Of a stretch of DNA of 25,172 nt, positions 1 to 9,812 are shown piece by piece. The position numbers and the translations under genes were made by a program. The stretch comes from Pezizomycotina sp. ARF18 (lineage: Eukaryota > Ascomycota), in NCBI GenBank assembly GCA_002224055.1, contig AZLU01000366.1:1-25172 (forward strand). The letters run 5' to 3'. A model generated the notes under the pieces. The model saw only the letters and a program-made list of their open reading frames with translations, was not told the DNA's origin and did not search any database. Position 1 is the first letter of the stretch, and each line of letters opens with the position of its first letter.

Positions 1-430
1 TCTACCTCGTAGTAAGCTTATAATAATATACGCCTTTAAGTTATTATCTTAATTATTAGTATTTAGCTCTACGTTAGCTACCATAGCCTTTAAGCGGTTT
101 ATTAATAATATCCTAGACTTATTATACTTAAGGAACGTAATTATATATATACTCTAATCGAGGTAGTTTATAAGATTAGCCTTTAGCTTACCTCGTTAAA
201 CTTTAGTAAGAGAGATATCGTGAGATATATCGTTAGGGAGATTAAGAAGTAAGTTATTTATTAAGATATATTATTAACCGGGCTTATAACCTGCTAGCAT
301 AGATATATAATATAATACTTAATAATATAGGATAGATCGAACTTATAGATTTAACTATAGAACTAACTTAGACTAACTAAGGAATATACGATACTATATA
401 TAATAAACTAATAATACTATAATCTTAATA
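1..430. repeat. RIP-degraded AT-rich repeat
   Basis: This stretch is extremely AT-rich. TpA dinucleotides are everywhere, while CpA and TpG are nearly absent: I see only about four in 430 bases. That is the signature of C-to-T RIP mutation in a repeated element of a filamentous ascomycete. No open frame of useful length survives, and the element extends off the left edge. The element class cannot be recognised. The change to normal composition is abrupt, close to position 430. Confidence 0.8.
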
Positions 431-600
431 TAATGTATACAGTCTGCCTCGACGGCTCGCAGAGCCTTGTCGTCGTAATCTCCTTGATATCTATAGCTGA
501 GATCTTGATATCTCCAGCTGAAGTTCCTTGTTCCTCAGCTATACAAGCATCATCATCGATGCTATAGACTTGTCATGCCTCTTTTGGCATGCCCAATAGC
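430..600. repeat. Repeat edge with 21-bp tandem repeats and hairpins
   Basis: Directly inside the RIP-degraded block, 482-502 and 503-523 are two imperfect 21-bp tandem copies (CTTGATATCT core), with a poorer third copy at 524-542. Two small hairpins follow: AGCATC/GATGCT (546-551 with 558-563), which an outer ACAAG/CTTGT pair extends, and CATGCC/GGCATG (574-579 with 586-591). Composition here is not RIP-like. It may be the end of a long terminal repeat or another transposon edge that escaped mutation, but no diagnostic terminus was identified, so this remains an inference. Confidence 0.35.
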
Positions 601-1302
601 TAGCAGGTCCGGTAGTACTGCGGCGGTTTGCTCGATTCCGGCGCGGCGCAGAGGCGAGGGCGGCGGTGGGGAACTTCATGATTAAGTGGGGTTTATATCA
701 ACAAATAAACGAGGTTTCAATGAACGAGTGTGATGTACAATAAAAAAAGCGTGGGTGTTAAATTATAAGCAAATGAATGAGTGTCGGAGCTATGAAGTTC
801 AAACGATGGATGCTGGGAGAGTAGATTGGGCATAGGGGATTTCCTCCATTTCTATATATACTCAACTTCCGGTCCATTTTTGCTTTCGAGCGAGTTTAAA
901 ATATATATATATCTGCGTCTGGTCTTTATGATCACGGTATCCGAAAGAGGATACTAGTGTAGATCGTATTAGCGAAGCTTCGAGACCATATATTTTGCAG
1001 TCTGTCTCCCACAGGCGTTTAACTCGAAGGAAATCAAAAACAGGCGTTTCATGCATTTCGGAAAAATGGGAGCTTTTCTGCTTGAGCTTCTTGTGCAATA
1101 AAAAGCGGGATCACGATACTGAAGTTTGAATAAAAGAGATTTGGTTTCGGAAATACGAAAAATACCGTTTATATTGCTTGTTGCTAAATCCTCTTTATGC
1201 AAATAAATATAAAGCCAGGCAATTAAATTCATTTACTAGTGCGGACCAGGTAGAACATCTTGAGGGCTCATAGCATAATTGTTTTGTCCACTATCATTCG
1301 CA
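601..1302. other. Stretch without a supported gene
   Basis: Short open frames occur on the minus strand, the longest 79 codons at 862-1098. None has a convincing start, codon bias or splice pattern. A GC-rich patch near 620-675 breaks otherwise AT-leaning sequence. Nothing further can be supported. Confidence 0.4.
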
Positions 1303-1506
1303 TCACGCCCTGTCAGGGAGTACTAATCTTTTAGTACAGCGAATAAAACAATAGGCTTCTTCGGGGTTTTCTTGACTCAAGGGTGCGAGAGTTGGTTTCA
1401 TCCATGACGAGGGCTGATCCGCTTCAAGTTCAAAATCCACATTCCAAGTCGTTTCGAGAAACCTTTCACTTTCTCCTACACGCCACTTCGATAACTCGTC
1501 CGCCAA
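1303..1506 (-). CDS. Coding-like fragment, unknown protein
   Basis: An open frame of 67 codons on the minus strand reads as a plausible protein segment with Trp, Glu and Pro spread evenly, for example FELEADQPSSWMKPTLAPL. No ATG lies at its upstream end, and the frame opens from a TTG/GCG context. It is therefore more likely a terminal exon or remnant than a whole gene. An upstream open piece beginning with ATG near 1,695 (MFRIIAERIVSRVSSR) could be an earlier exon, but no clean splice pair links them. No family was recognised. Confidence 0.3.
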   Translation of the reverse strand: MADELSKWRVGESERFLETTWNVDFELEADQPSSWMKPTLAPLSQENPEEAYCFIRCTKRLVLPDRA

Positions 1507-1796
1507 TAGGGAATATCATATCACAAACGCCAATAGCGAGATACTACAATGTATAATTCAAAATTCAAATGTGTCTTTTTCTCTTCAGCACGTTAACAGT
1601 ATAACAAAGCTTAGCTTCCAGAGGAGCACAAACTTTTAACCCTTCCATCGCGAGAACTAACCCTGCTAACGATTCGCTCGGCGATAATCCTAAACATCGG
1701 CGGTTCTACACACCACGGTTTGTCTGGAATTTGAAGCAGAAACCTTCGCTTTAATCAGCCTTACTATTATGAACCCTAAGGGCCTCTGCTCGAACT

Positions 1797-2219
1797 TTAC
1801 GCTGCTTCGAGGTCGCCTTCATCGCGCTTCCTTCGCGAGGAGAGGAACAGCTTCTCCATATCCTCATATCGGCGAATCATTTCGTCGCGCCTTTCTTCAG
1901 CCTTTTTTGAAGTCCACGCCTTCCTTCCCGGTAATCGATAGGCTTGAGACGATTTTCACCTTGCCCTTGCCGTCGACGTATGGCTTCTCTTTGAATCGGG
2001 GGTTCAGGAGGCTGAAGTGCCTAGGTTTGATGTGAGGCCACGTTGGAAATCGGTGGGATCCGGGGAGAATCCATCGGGGCCGGTACCGTCGCAGATGGGG
2101 CCCGGGGTTGACGGTAGCTTTGGGGCTGAGACTTTAGCCGTGGCTTTTTGAACTCCTGCATATGCAGTCGTACTTAAAGTATTGGAGGCCTTTCGGGCCT
2201 TCGTTTTCTTTGGCGCCAT
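1797..2219 (-). CDS. Small basic protein, two frame breaks, unknown function
   Basis: The start ATG at 2219 opens a Lys/Ala-rich amino end (MAPKKTKARKASNTLS). The next part is Pro/Gly/Asp-rich and ends near PDPTDF at about 2,045. The protein then continues in a second frame as TWPHIKPRHFSLLNP, and after an A6 run (T6 on the plus strand, 1903-1908) in a third frame as a charged helical tail (AEERRDEMIRRYEDMEKLFL) ending in TAA at 1797. Each switch is explained by one base: a missing C near the first, and an extra A in the homopolymer at the second. About 141 residues in all, with no membrane segment or signal peptide. It may be a first member of the minus-strand run of small hydrophilic genes. 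Function is unknown. It is either a pseudogene or a gene with indel errors. Confidence 0.6.
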
Positions 2220-2698
2220 CTCTAGGAAATTGAAGATGCTTGGAGGTTATACGTTAGGTAGTCCAATAATCGCCCGAAGGGAAACTCTAGGATCGCGCTA
2301 GCAGGTAGTAGATTTACTGCGCGATCTAGGCGAGGTGTAAGTTGTGCTTAGTTCTGAATTTTTTAGGAAGAGACCGAAATTGCAGTGGAGCGGTAGTACG
2401 ATCCGCGGAAACAAGAAGGAAACAAAAGTGCGGAGTGTTTTTACTTGAACCAAAACACGGCCGAGCAAAAAGTTTCTGTTCAAAATTCTCGCGATATCCT
2501 GAAATAGAACTTGAGAGCAATGTTGTTTTAGTACGATCTGAAAGCGACTTCATAATTAAGGCGGAATGGGTTCGGCTCCCAGCGAAACACGAAAATGATC
2601 AATTGAATGCGTTTCACGCGGAGTGCTATCCGATGTATTGTATTTTCAAAGTTTCAGGATGAACAAAGCCGAGACGTGGGAATATGATAAAGCTTGGA
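2220..2698. other. Intergenic stretch, no supported gene
   Basis: This lies between two minus-strand genes. A 106-codon plus-strand open frame (2342-2662) has no ATG near its beginning and weak codon bias, so it is not called. The region should hold the promoter of the gene starting at 2219. Confidence 0.4.
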
Positions 2699-3057
2699 CT
2701 AGATTACAGACTTAAAAATAAACAAAGAACAACGACAGTGCAATGGCAAAACTAGCTGTCTCATAGACATCGAATCAACAAAGATACCTGATCCCGAAGG
2801 ACTATTCAAATATACTATGGTTTTTGACACGTATCCGTCAGCGTCTGAGACATCGCCTTGAAGTTTTTCAGACCACACCACTGCATCGTGATCATGTCCG
2901 CGCCAGCGGCCGTTATCGCACAACGCGGATCATGCGTTCTTCTCGCCATCTTTATTTTCAGTATTTGAGGCTTTAGATACTGCTTCAATTTCGCTAGGCT
3001 GAGCTGTCTGCCGGCCGATTCGGCAAAATAGGAATAATCCCAAGACGGGTCCAGCAT
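2699..3057 (-). CDS. Coding-like minus-strand ORF, one frame break
   Basis: ATG at 3057 opens a frame beginning MLDPSWDYSYFAESAGR and followed by the basic, helix-prone segment QLSLAKLKQYLKPQILKIK. Near 2,920 the better coding continuation moves to a neighbouring frame (HDHDAVVWSEKLQGDVSDAD), ending at 2699. The shift direction equals one missing base. The ATG is only a few bases past the TAA (3059-3061) that ends the coding-like piece before it. It may therefore be a separate downstream gene or the carboxyl part of the same broken gene. No family was recognised. Confidence 0.45.
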
Positions 3058-3058
3058 T

Positions 3059-3262
3059 TTATTCCGCGCGAAGCCTGCTGATTTCAGCTTGACGCTTTCT
3101 CTTCTGTTCTATCTTGGCGGCTTTGGCTCGGCAGTCAGAATTCCGCGTCCCCTTTCCGCAGCTCTTCGGCCGTTTCTACGCGCTCTTTCTGCTGGCAGCT
3201 GTGGCGCCATCATGGGAGCTCGTGGTCCACTGTCTATATTTTGTACTACGGCGAGGCGGCAT
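3059..3262 (-). CDS. Small basic coiled-coil-like protein, several frame breaks
   Basis: ATG at 3262 starts MPPRRSTKYRQWTTSSHDGA, a Lys/Arg/Ser-rich amino end. The frame hits TAG near 3,178, but coding-like sequence continues in the next frames: QKERVETAEELRKGDAEF, then KIEQKRKRQAEISRLRAE, ending in TAA at 3059. The frame order fits successive single missing bases. The carboxyl half is Lys/Glu/Arg-rich with heptad-like spacing and would form a helix or short coiled coil. About 68 residues if separate. The alternative is that it is the amino part of one gene reaching 2699. Function is unknown. Confidence 0.45.
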
Positions 3263-3766
3263 GATCGCGGTTATATGGCGGAATGTTTGTGAAGTATTTG
3301 TGCTACGACGAACAGATTATAGTGTGATTGAGAGCTCCAAGTGTTTGCTGTATTCGTTATTTGGTGAGAGTATGTTGTTTAAAACTGCCAATGAGCATGA
3401 CAAGAGAACGACTTGATTTATAGCACCTTTTGCCAATAAAGGACGATACTAGCACTCCGAGAGCGCTGAATCAGTCACGCGTCGCGTCACAACATCCTTT
3501 ATTTCCAACATCTATATTTCATAATTTTACAGTTCTGTGCCTATTCGAAGCAATTGTGAATTTGTTCTCGACATCTCTTGAAATACTGCCGGAGCTCGAA
3601 GCGTTATACAAATCGAATTCAAGTTATGTGACAAAAATATCCATGATCAGGACTTTGATCAGGATATTCATCCGGCACATGCATAAGCCAAGTTATTACA
3701 ACACAAAATACTGAATTGATACAATAAGATAGAAGAACCTTGAAGGAGACTCGAAGTCTAAAGCTT
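3263..3766. other. Intergenic stretch, no supported gene
   Basis: A 94-codon plus-strand frame (3430-3714) opens on TTG and is hydrophobic without codon bias. It looks accidental. Nothing else was recognised between the two minus-strand genes. Confidence 0.35.
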
Positions 3767-4660
3767 TTAAAGGGGAATTTCTAACGTAAATGGAAAGTAA
3801 CTACGAAAAATTACAGAAATTTTCTCCGCTCTTAGTGCGATCAAAAACGGAATCCACCGGGTCCCGTCACCTTTATCGCTCTCCGAGTCGCCAGTGTTGT
3901 CATCTCCGCTAGTCGTGTCATCTCCACTGGCACCCGAGGTCATACCCCAGTCGGGGTCTAACACAATTTCACCATTCTGAGCTTCCCCTTCTGGCTCGAC
4001 ATCCACCATAATCACATCCTCATCCCCAGATCCCAAGCTATGGTACAAAGCCAGCAAATCAACCATATCGCAGCGGAGGTCGGCGACAACTGTTGAATCG
4101 CCAGCCTTTCCAGCCGACCGAAGAGAATAATGAAGCACAGCTGTATCACCCAGAGCTCTTGGACAAACTCCAGCATTGTACTCCAGGCACCGTACGTCCA
4201 CGTGACCACGTACCGTCGGTATAGGATCTCCATGATAGTGTCCCAGAGGAACAAACAGGTTTCATCGGTGATTATGATTTGCGAAATGTAGTGAGACGGG
4301 GCGTGTAGACGCACGAAGCGCCGGGAGGGTGACGCGTGGAAAATATCGCTCGGAATGTCGGAGGTCATGTTCCGCAGCACGCGTAGTACGTCATGGCAGT
4401 GTTCTGACAGAATTGTCTCCTCGAGAGTTTCTTCCTTATATCCCGACGGTCTTCGGTCAAGGTCCGCGACATTCGCCGCTCCCACCTTTCTTCGTTTCTA
4501 GAATCTCGTCGCTGTCGTCGCTGTTCTCTATCGTCATTTCTCGATTCCTGTTGCGTTCGTGGGCCGTAAGTAGGCGGCGTCTCTAATGGCATTGTTGAGG
4601 ATCCTGCTGGGTTTGTGGGGCGTCGGCAACTGACATTTGCGCAGGTGTCGAGGATTCCAT
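3767..4660 (-). CDS. Unknown protein of about 295 residues, three frame breaks
   Basis: This is the longest of the left-hand minus-strand genes. ATG at 4660 begins MESSTPAQMSVADAPQTQQD, a Gln/Pro-rich stretch. A highly charged Arg/Glu/Asp/Gln segment follows (DDREQRRQRRDSRNEERWER), then a more ordered region near 4,450-4,190 (IPSDIFHASPSRRFVRLHAP, ITDETCLFLWDTIMEILYRR). An acidic tail comes last (SGDEDVIMVDVEPEGEAQNG, then a Ser/Gly/Asp-rich run), stopping at 3767. The four pieces lie in successive frames, always shifted as by one missing base: near 4,590, 4,455 and 4,200. Only the middle part looks folded, and no known domain could be named. It may be a nuclear or cytosolic protein with disordered charged ends, which is an inference from composition only. 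Confidence 0.55.
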
Positions 4661-5149
4661 GCTGTCTAGTTCGTGTCGAAAGTCCAAAAAAAAAATTTTT
4701 TATTTAGGGTGGTCAATTCTAGAATATCCTCTTAGTATTGTACCAATATGCAATATTGAAGCGATTTTACATGTACGGATGATTACAACCATCGATGCAG
4801 AGACTGTTGTTGATAAAACACTGGTAGGGCCCTACAGGTATTCTTGCCAGCGCAAGCTTGCTTTTTGGGTATTATAAACTCAACTCATCTCTTCGAGCTC
4901 ATCTAATTGCTCCGTCATTCAGATCATTTTTGCAAGCTTATCCTCAATCGGAGTGGCAGGATCCTATAACAATATTTCTCGAGCTTACTCCGAGTCTCAT
5001 TTAATGTACACCCCGAAGCCACATTTTGTTCTCGTGAATTTCCCAACTTCTAGAAACGCCTCCAGGTTTTTTAAAACGTGGTTCAATTGGCTTACTACAC
5101 TTCGCGTCTAATATAATCGGCCTAAAGTCCGTTTTCTTACTCAAATCAT
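4661..5149. other. Intergenic stretch with a motif shared with 9.8 kb
   Basis: No gene was supported. The 15-mer at 4986-5000 (TACTCCGAGTCTCAT) recurs exactly at 9814-9828, and TTCCCAACTT at 5040-5049 recurs at 9905-9914. Both sites lie 100-350 bp past the stop codon of a minus-strand gene. Confidence 0.4.
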
Positions 5150-5570
5150 TCATCGTACCTCGGCCCAGTTCCAAGTATCCCTTTCATCTCTCTTCATTCC
5201 AGCCTTTTCGCCGCTTCCATTGGGTATCATTAGGGCCCCGGGCCTGAACCAAAGTCTTGGTTGTCCAGCATTGCGTTCGTCCCATGCTATATCCCTGAAT
5301 TCGTCCTCATCGTTCCATGGCAAGTCGAGATCCTCATCATCAATAATCGGAATATCGCCCTGGTCTTCAGGGTCGTAGCGTTGGTCCTTGGACTTTTTGG
5401 CCGGTCCGATTTCAGACGGCCCAAGCGGCCCCTGCCCTCTTGAAGGTCTTCGTTCTTTGTTTTAGGGTTCGGTGCCATGTGAGGAGCTGCTCAGTCATTG
5501 CATTCTCTGCCTTCTTCCTCGTGGAATCCAGCCCTGAGGATGGTGCTTGGGTACTATGTGGTCTATCCAT
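5150..5570 (-). CDS. Small protein with acidic GD-motif core, two frame breaks
   Basis: ATG at 5570 starts MDRPHSTQAPSSGLDSTRKK. The frame is open further upstream, so the amino end could be longer. A second frame carries a Lys-rich stretch (APNPKTKNEDLQEGRGRLGR). A third carries the best-looking part, DQRYDPEDQGDIPIIDDED, then LPWNDEDEFRDIAWDER, then a Trp/Arg-containing tail ending in TGA at 5150. The order of frames is that of two single missing bases, near 5,480 and 5,380. About 140 residues, with no membrane segment. The RYxPxxDxxGDxP arrangement recurs in the gene at 6169-6598, and GD-containing acidic patches recur in later neighbours. The two may be diverged duplicates. Function is unknown. 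Confidence 0.6.
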
Positions 5571-6168
5571 TTCGAAATCTTTTCTTTTTTTCCTTCTTAG
5601 GAGGTTATTCTTTGGTGTCACTCTAGGACCGTTATGTTCTACCTTCAATACTGACGAAGATTTCTAATAACTGAAGATTTCCATCTCATTGAGTAAATAT
5701 AGTTGCCTTATAGCAGATATGGAACCGAAAGCCTGTGGTGGACACGCCTCGTACTTAGGCTACCATGTCGATCGAACTCACATTCGTTGGAAATATTAGG
5801 CCGTGATACGCTCATGCCTCTAGAAGACGCCGTTGCTCTTCAAGCTCGGTTCGATATGTATGTAAACCCTCAATACAAATCTTCTTCAAGTTAATACTAA
5901 AAAGTTCCGTATTGCCTACGGGTTTCTCGATTCCACTCCTTACAAAAATATTTCAGGATATTTGTACAAAAATCGTCCGCTTTTTATTTATTTTCATTTG
6001 ATTCATGCTTCGAGTCAAACATTTGCACACTTAAGGAGACCTCGTCTACTTGAGAATATACATGACGGCATTCCAGATCTAGAACCACCGCCAGCTTCGA
6101 TGGCGAAGTTTGTCCAAGTTCATGTCTAGTGCAGGTCCAAGCCAATACTAGTATATTATTGCAACAGA
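5571..6168. other. Intergenic stretch, no supported gene
   Basis: Only short frames with poor codon use are present on both strands. The T-rich segment 5576-5593 lies just upstream of the minus-strand start at 5570. No repeat or RNA gene was recognised. Confidence 0.35.
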
Positions 6169-6598
6169 CTAATATTTCCTACTCGAACACGAACCTCGTG
6201 CCGCGTCCCAAATCCGGGTCATCTCCCGCAATATGTCCCTATTCTCGTTCCAGCGATGCCGCCTACACGACTCGGTATCATTTGGCCCAGTCTCGGCCAA
6301 CGACCTCGATCGTATTCATCCTTCATTTTCTCGAGTGGCTCGGGCGCGAGCTTAATGTCGGTTTCGTCAGGGTCGACGACGTTCGGATGATCACCGTCAT
6401 CCTTATCACGGACTGGTCGATATCTATTTCGCTTCATATTCGCCGAGTTCCGGAGGTCAAGAGGTTTGAAATCCTTTCTGCTTTCAGCCCGCTCTGTTTT
6501 AGCTTTGGTACCGCGGAAGGACCTTTTTGGGTTTGAGTTTGCTGTTCTCTGAGACTCATGCTGCGAAGAAGCGCTCTGGGTTCTTTGCGTTTAGCCAT
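6169..6598 (-). CDS. Small basic/acidic protein with GD motif, two frame breaks
   Basis: ATG at 6598 starts MAKRKEPRALLRSMSLREQQ in a Lys/Arg/Gln-rich amino end. Coding continues in the next frame as RKDFKPLDLRNSANMKRNRY, then the acidic DKDDGDHPNVVDPDETDIKL and KMKDEYDRGRWPRLGQMIP. It continues again in the third frame as RWNENRDILREMTRIWDAAR, ending in TAG at 6169. Both switches (near 6,485 and 6,270) equal one missing base. About 143 residues. Shared with the gene at 5150-5570 are the order basic end, RYxP, acidic GDxP patch, a PRL/MIP segment and a Trp/Arg-rich tail, which suggests paralogy. There are no catalytic motifs or membrane segment. Function is unknown. Confidence 0.62.
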
Positions 6599-7126
6599 CT
6601 GTCGTTGAAAACGAAATGTGTTTCTGTTTATGTCTAGGTTGGTTGAAGATTAAGCTATTGAAGACGCAAAATGATGGGACTCCGAGTCGATTTCAATTAT
6701 TTTTAAGTACAGACAGGAAAAACATACTCTCAGGCTTGTGCAACTGTATTGATTTAACGATTTGCCGATATTTTCAAGAAGCTTAAGGACGACAGCAGTT
6801 TTCATAGTTAGCTTATCGATATCGTGCATCCGGTGCTGTATTAAGGCCTTGATGTATTCTATATACGTTATCAATATGTAACCGAATCCATTTTTTTTTT
6901 TCTAATTCTACTAATTAGATCACTGATAGCTATAAGACATGATTCAGAGGATGGTACAGTCAGAAAAGGGGGGGATGATTTGGTATTCAATCTTCTGGGC
7001 TTTATTATAGTAAAGTTATCGTCTTCCCTTGGATTATAGTCGAAATGTCTGCGAAATCCCTCATATTGCACCCGTAAGAGCCAATTCCCATACAAAACCC
7101 CGACCTGATACAAAGAACCTCTAACC
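6599..7126. other. Intergenic stretch, no supported gene
   Basis: Two minus-strand frames of about 75-80 codons (6650-6874 and 6871-7113) lack ATG at their beginning and have AT-ending codons unlike the neighbours. They are treated as non-coding. There is a T12-type run near 6890-6902. Confidence 0.35.
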
Positions 7127-7983
7127 TCACGCTCCGAAATTCAATCCTCCCAGTGCTTCCTCATCCCGAATATCTGGTACATAGCCGCCCCCCAAAACAA
7201 ACACTTGCCCCTCCATGCCACTCTCTTCCAGGCTGCGAAGAAGACTCGGCGCTCTCCAGCGAGGCTACCACTACATATGACGTGTTTGAACTGTTATGAT
7301 CTTCGTCCGCTGTACTATCGTCTGAAGACCTTACCCCAGAAGACGTACCCCTGGGTTGCTCGATCCCGGTGCCGGATCCTCGGGAGTAAGGTGAGATGAG
7401 TTCGCTGCGTGAACATATCCCCTATATCGCTATAAAGAGGTTCTCGCAACGAAGCAAGAAGATCATGCACTCAAGAATCCCAACTGTGGGAAATTCGGCT
7501 TTCGAGCTCTTCGCCATAATACCCTTCATCATCGTTCCGTAGTTGGGATGAGCGGAAAGCGAGACTCTGGAATGTAAGGTAAGATGGGGTCACCATCTTC
7601 ATCGTCCAGCTCGAGATTCGCGGGAAACATGTAGTCCGTCCGGGGAACGGCGTGGTAGAGTCTTCGAAGGGGTTCGTGATCGATCCGGAAGCTCGAAGTC
7701 GCTACCCTTCGACCGGGCGCGGTGGAGAAATGGTGTGCTGTCGGTTCCCTGGAGCGACCTCCGTTGCTCTCGCGTTCGCTTCTGGTGGTGGAGTGAGATT
7801 TCTGGCCCGACGGGTTCATGATGAGCGCGCTGTGACTCTGCTGTGATTCTCGCCTGAGAACAAAGTTAAAACGTCAGAATATGTGTTCGAGGCGTGCTAG
7901 GAGAATCTAGAGGTGAAAGGAGAAACTTACAGAAAGCCCCGCAGACATTCGTTGCTACACGCACCGACGCGTGGCTCTGGCAT
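7127..7983 (-). CDS. Two-exon unknown protein with acidic GD motif, broken frames
   Basis: Exon 1 (7931-7983) starts MPEPRVGACSNECLRGF. A 77-bp intron (7854-7930) has GTAAGT, a CTGACG branch site and CTCAG. Exon 2 joins in frame and reads Ser/Arg/Glu-rich sequence, then FRIDHEPLRRLYHAVPRTDY and LELDDEDGDPILPYIPESRF. Near 7,530 the frame switches to NDDEGYYGEELESRISHSWD and meets TGA at 7471-7473. The same frame goes on sensibly as VHDLLASLREPLYSDIGDMF. Later pieces (TPEDPAPGSSNPG, a Ser/Asp-rich run, then VFVLGGGYVPDIRDEEALGG) step through successive frames to TGA at 7127. This may be one gene of about 260 residues, or two genes divided at 7,470/7,416. The splice match supports a real gene. 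It shares the DEDGD patch with the gene at 8560-9415. Function is unknown. Confidence 0.58.
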
Positions 7984-8559
7984 GCTAATTCGTTACAGGC
8001 GCAATCGGTCGCTCGACCGTACTGTGCCGACAGTCGAAAAATCTAGGAAGAGAATACACATGGTTATTATGAGTGTAAAATCAGGACGGTCTGCGGAAGA
8101 GGATTTTTCGAGGAGACTTCCAGCTATTAATAAATTCGTACTACGCCGGAGAAAAGTATTCTGCTGAAGAAGTAATTGGAGGAAAAAGTTTATATAACGC
8201 GTGTATAATTTCCTCTCAGGCTCTCATCTCTGTCGCTGCTAAATCGCATTTCCTTTGTTCTGATATTCTTCGGAAGGAAACTGGTTCCAAGCCCTACAAC
8301 TGAAAGGCACAACGGTGTGATCCGGAAAACAAGGGAGATCAGTTTCATAGTAATGTACACGTCTAGAGGACTTGATTACACCCCAACGTGGAACAGAATA
8401 TCACCTTTGTACATTTGCGTCACTATTGGCTAGTTTCAGCCTCCAAGGCGCACTTTTGATCGAATTAAACATGTATTATAGAACAAAGAATATTAGTAGT
8501 GAAAATGAAATGGTCGAAACGAAAAGATCGAGCCGTTACGCCCCCAAAGCATCTAAGAA
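7984..8559. other. Intergenic stretch, no supported gene
   Basis: The region separates two minus-strand genes and should contain the promoter of the one starting at 7983. The plus-strand frame 7913-8167 is basic and runs antisense to the intron and exon 1 of that gene. It is not supported. Confidence 0.35.
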
Positions 8560-9415
8560 CTAGCTGTTTGAAACCCCCCCATAGGTCTGAATTTTGACTG
8601 CCACGCTCTCCGAGCGTTTTCTGCGCCGGTCCGGTGCTATGAGCCCACCAAAACGGTGTTCTGTTCTGCCCCCTCCTCCCATCACTCAGGAATCCCGCAG
8701 TGTTTGCAAGTTTGTCTCGTCTCGTATGCTCCTCCTGTCGACGACGTACACGACGATTCGAGTTCAAGCCTGTCCTGCTCCAGATGCGTAGTCTCCCCCT
8801 CGTCGGGCTCGGAGCGGGTATCGAATCGTAATCGAAGTGTCTGAGAATTCCCGATATCGGGATCCCGTGGCGAGTGATGATCCTCATTAGCACACCCCAC
8901 CTAAGTCAAAGCGATACTCCTCGATCGCTTTGTCGGGTCGTCGTATTTGTGTCAGCAAAAGTCGCAGATTGCAAGTTGCCGAAGCGCCAAGAAGAGGCCG
9001 TCTTATTCAGGCCAGCTTGCTGTATTCGTCGTCAGAGGCAGGCCGCGGAGGATAAGAGTCGGGGATGATGTCTCCATCCTCGTCCAGCGGGCGTCTTGGA
9101 CGTCGAATAAAAAACACCGCCAGGCGTTCGGATGATTAATCCCCGGCTATTACCGGATTGCTCTTCGATCCCGAAAATCAGGGTCCTCTGCGGAGGGACG
9201 TTCGTTCGTTGATTTCGGTGCGTGCAGGCTATGGATGATGTTCCTAGTGACCAAAGTATAGATTAAGTCACTCTAACGTTAGAATTCATAATTTTCTTTG
9301 TCCGGACTGAGATGGTGTCACATACAGTCCTACTCGCTGGCATTCCGTGCTGCAGAATCCGTCACGGGTTCTAGGGTATCCAATGATTACAATCGCACCG
9401 ATCGTTCGGTTCCAT
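8560..9415 (-). CDS. Two-exon unknown protein with acidic GD motif, multiple frame breaks
   Basis: The likely start is ATG at 9415 (MEPNDRCDC), or alternatively 9431. Exon 1 ends SLDTLEPVTDSAARNAS. A 90-bp intron (9244-9333; GTAGGA, TGACTTAAT, CACTAG) leads in frame into NIIHSLHAPKSTNERPSAED. Successive frames then give RLAVFFIRRPRRPLDEDGDI, the Ser/Asp tail SDDEYSKLA, WRFGNLQSATFADTNTTTR, NEDHHSPRDPDIGNSQTLRL, a Cys-containing piece (TCKHCGIPE) and a basic end (APDRRRKRSESVAVKIQTYG) closing with TAG at 8560. At least five single-base breaks are needed, mostly as missing bases. About 250 residues, largely disordered in character. The DEDGD patch after a Pro/Arg-rich run resembles the neighbour at 7127-7983. 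Function is unknown. Confidence 0.55.
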
Positions 9416-9475
9416 CGTGTGGTGGAGGCATCGCGAACCACTCTATAGTGTTGATACACATCCTTACTGTCGGAT

Positions 9476-9739
9476 GTGATGAAAGCACTTCTAATATACT
9501 CTACAAGCAATTATATTGATCTAGATCCTAGTAGGTCGGGTTTCCGATGTGGTGATTGTAAGTCAGCTTGTGACGAGTTTTTGGCGTCCATTAATAAAGC
9601 TGGGTATTTTTTTTTTATATTGATTGCCCTCGAGAAGCGTCAGATGTGCCGTGAGCTTAAGTCTCGGGACAGAATAAAAAATCCGGATCCTCGAGTCAGC
9701 GTTCGCAGTTATAGCAATGCCAGTGGAGGGCTTGCATAG
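9476..9739 (+). CDS. Possible small Cys-containing ORF
   Basis: This is an uninterrupted plus-strand frame of 87 codons starting at ATG 9476 (a second ATG follows at once). It contains FRCGDCKSACDEFLASINK and a short hydrophobic run (YFFFILIAL) produced by a T-tract. The basic tail ends in TAG. Codon use is mixed and no neighbour supports it. If translated, it would be a small protein with a C-x2-C-x3-C cluster. It is equally likely to be an accidental frame. Confidence 0.22.
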   Translation: MMKALLIYSTSNYIDLDPSRSGFRCGDCKSACDEFLASINKAGYFFFILIALEKRQMCRELKSRDRIKNPDPRVSVRSYSNASGGLA

Positions 9740-9812
9740 GGTCGTTCTCCCCCTCTGACACTATGACGACTTTTGGACCTTATATATATGCCCGCTGAGC
9801 TCAAGCTCGCAT

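Noticed and set aside
2342-2662. 106-codon plus-strand open frame
   Set aside because: No ATG near its beginning, weak codon bias, and no splice signals. It lies between minus-strand genes.
9286-9510. 74-codon minus-strand frame taken as a gene by itself
   Set aside because: It runs through the 90-bp intron (9244-9333) that joins two exons of the 8560-9415 gene.
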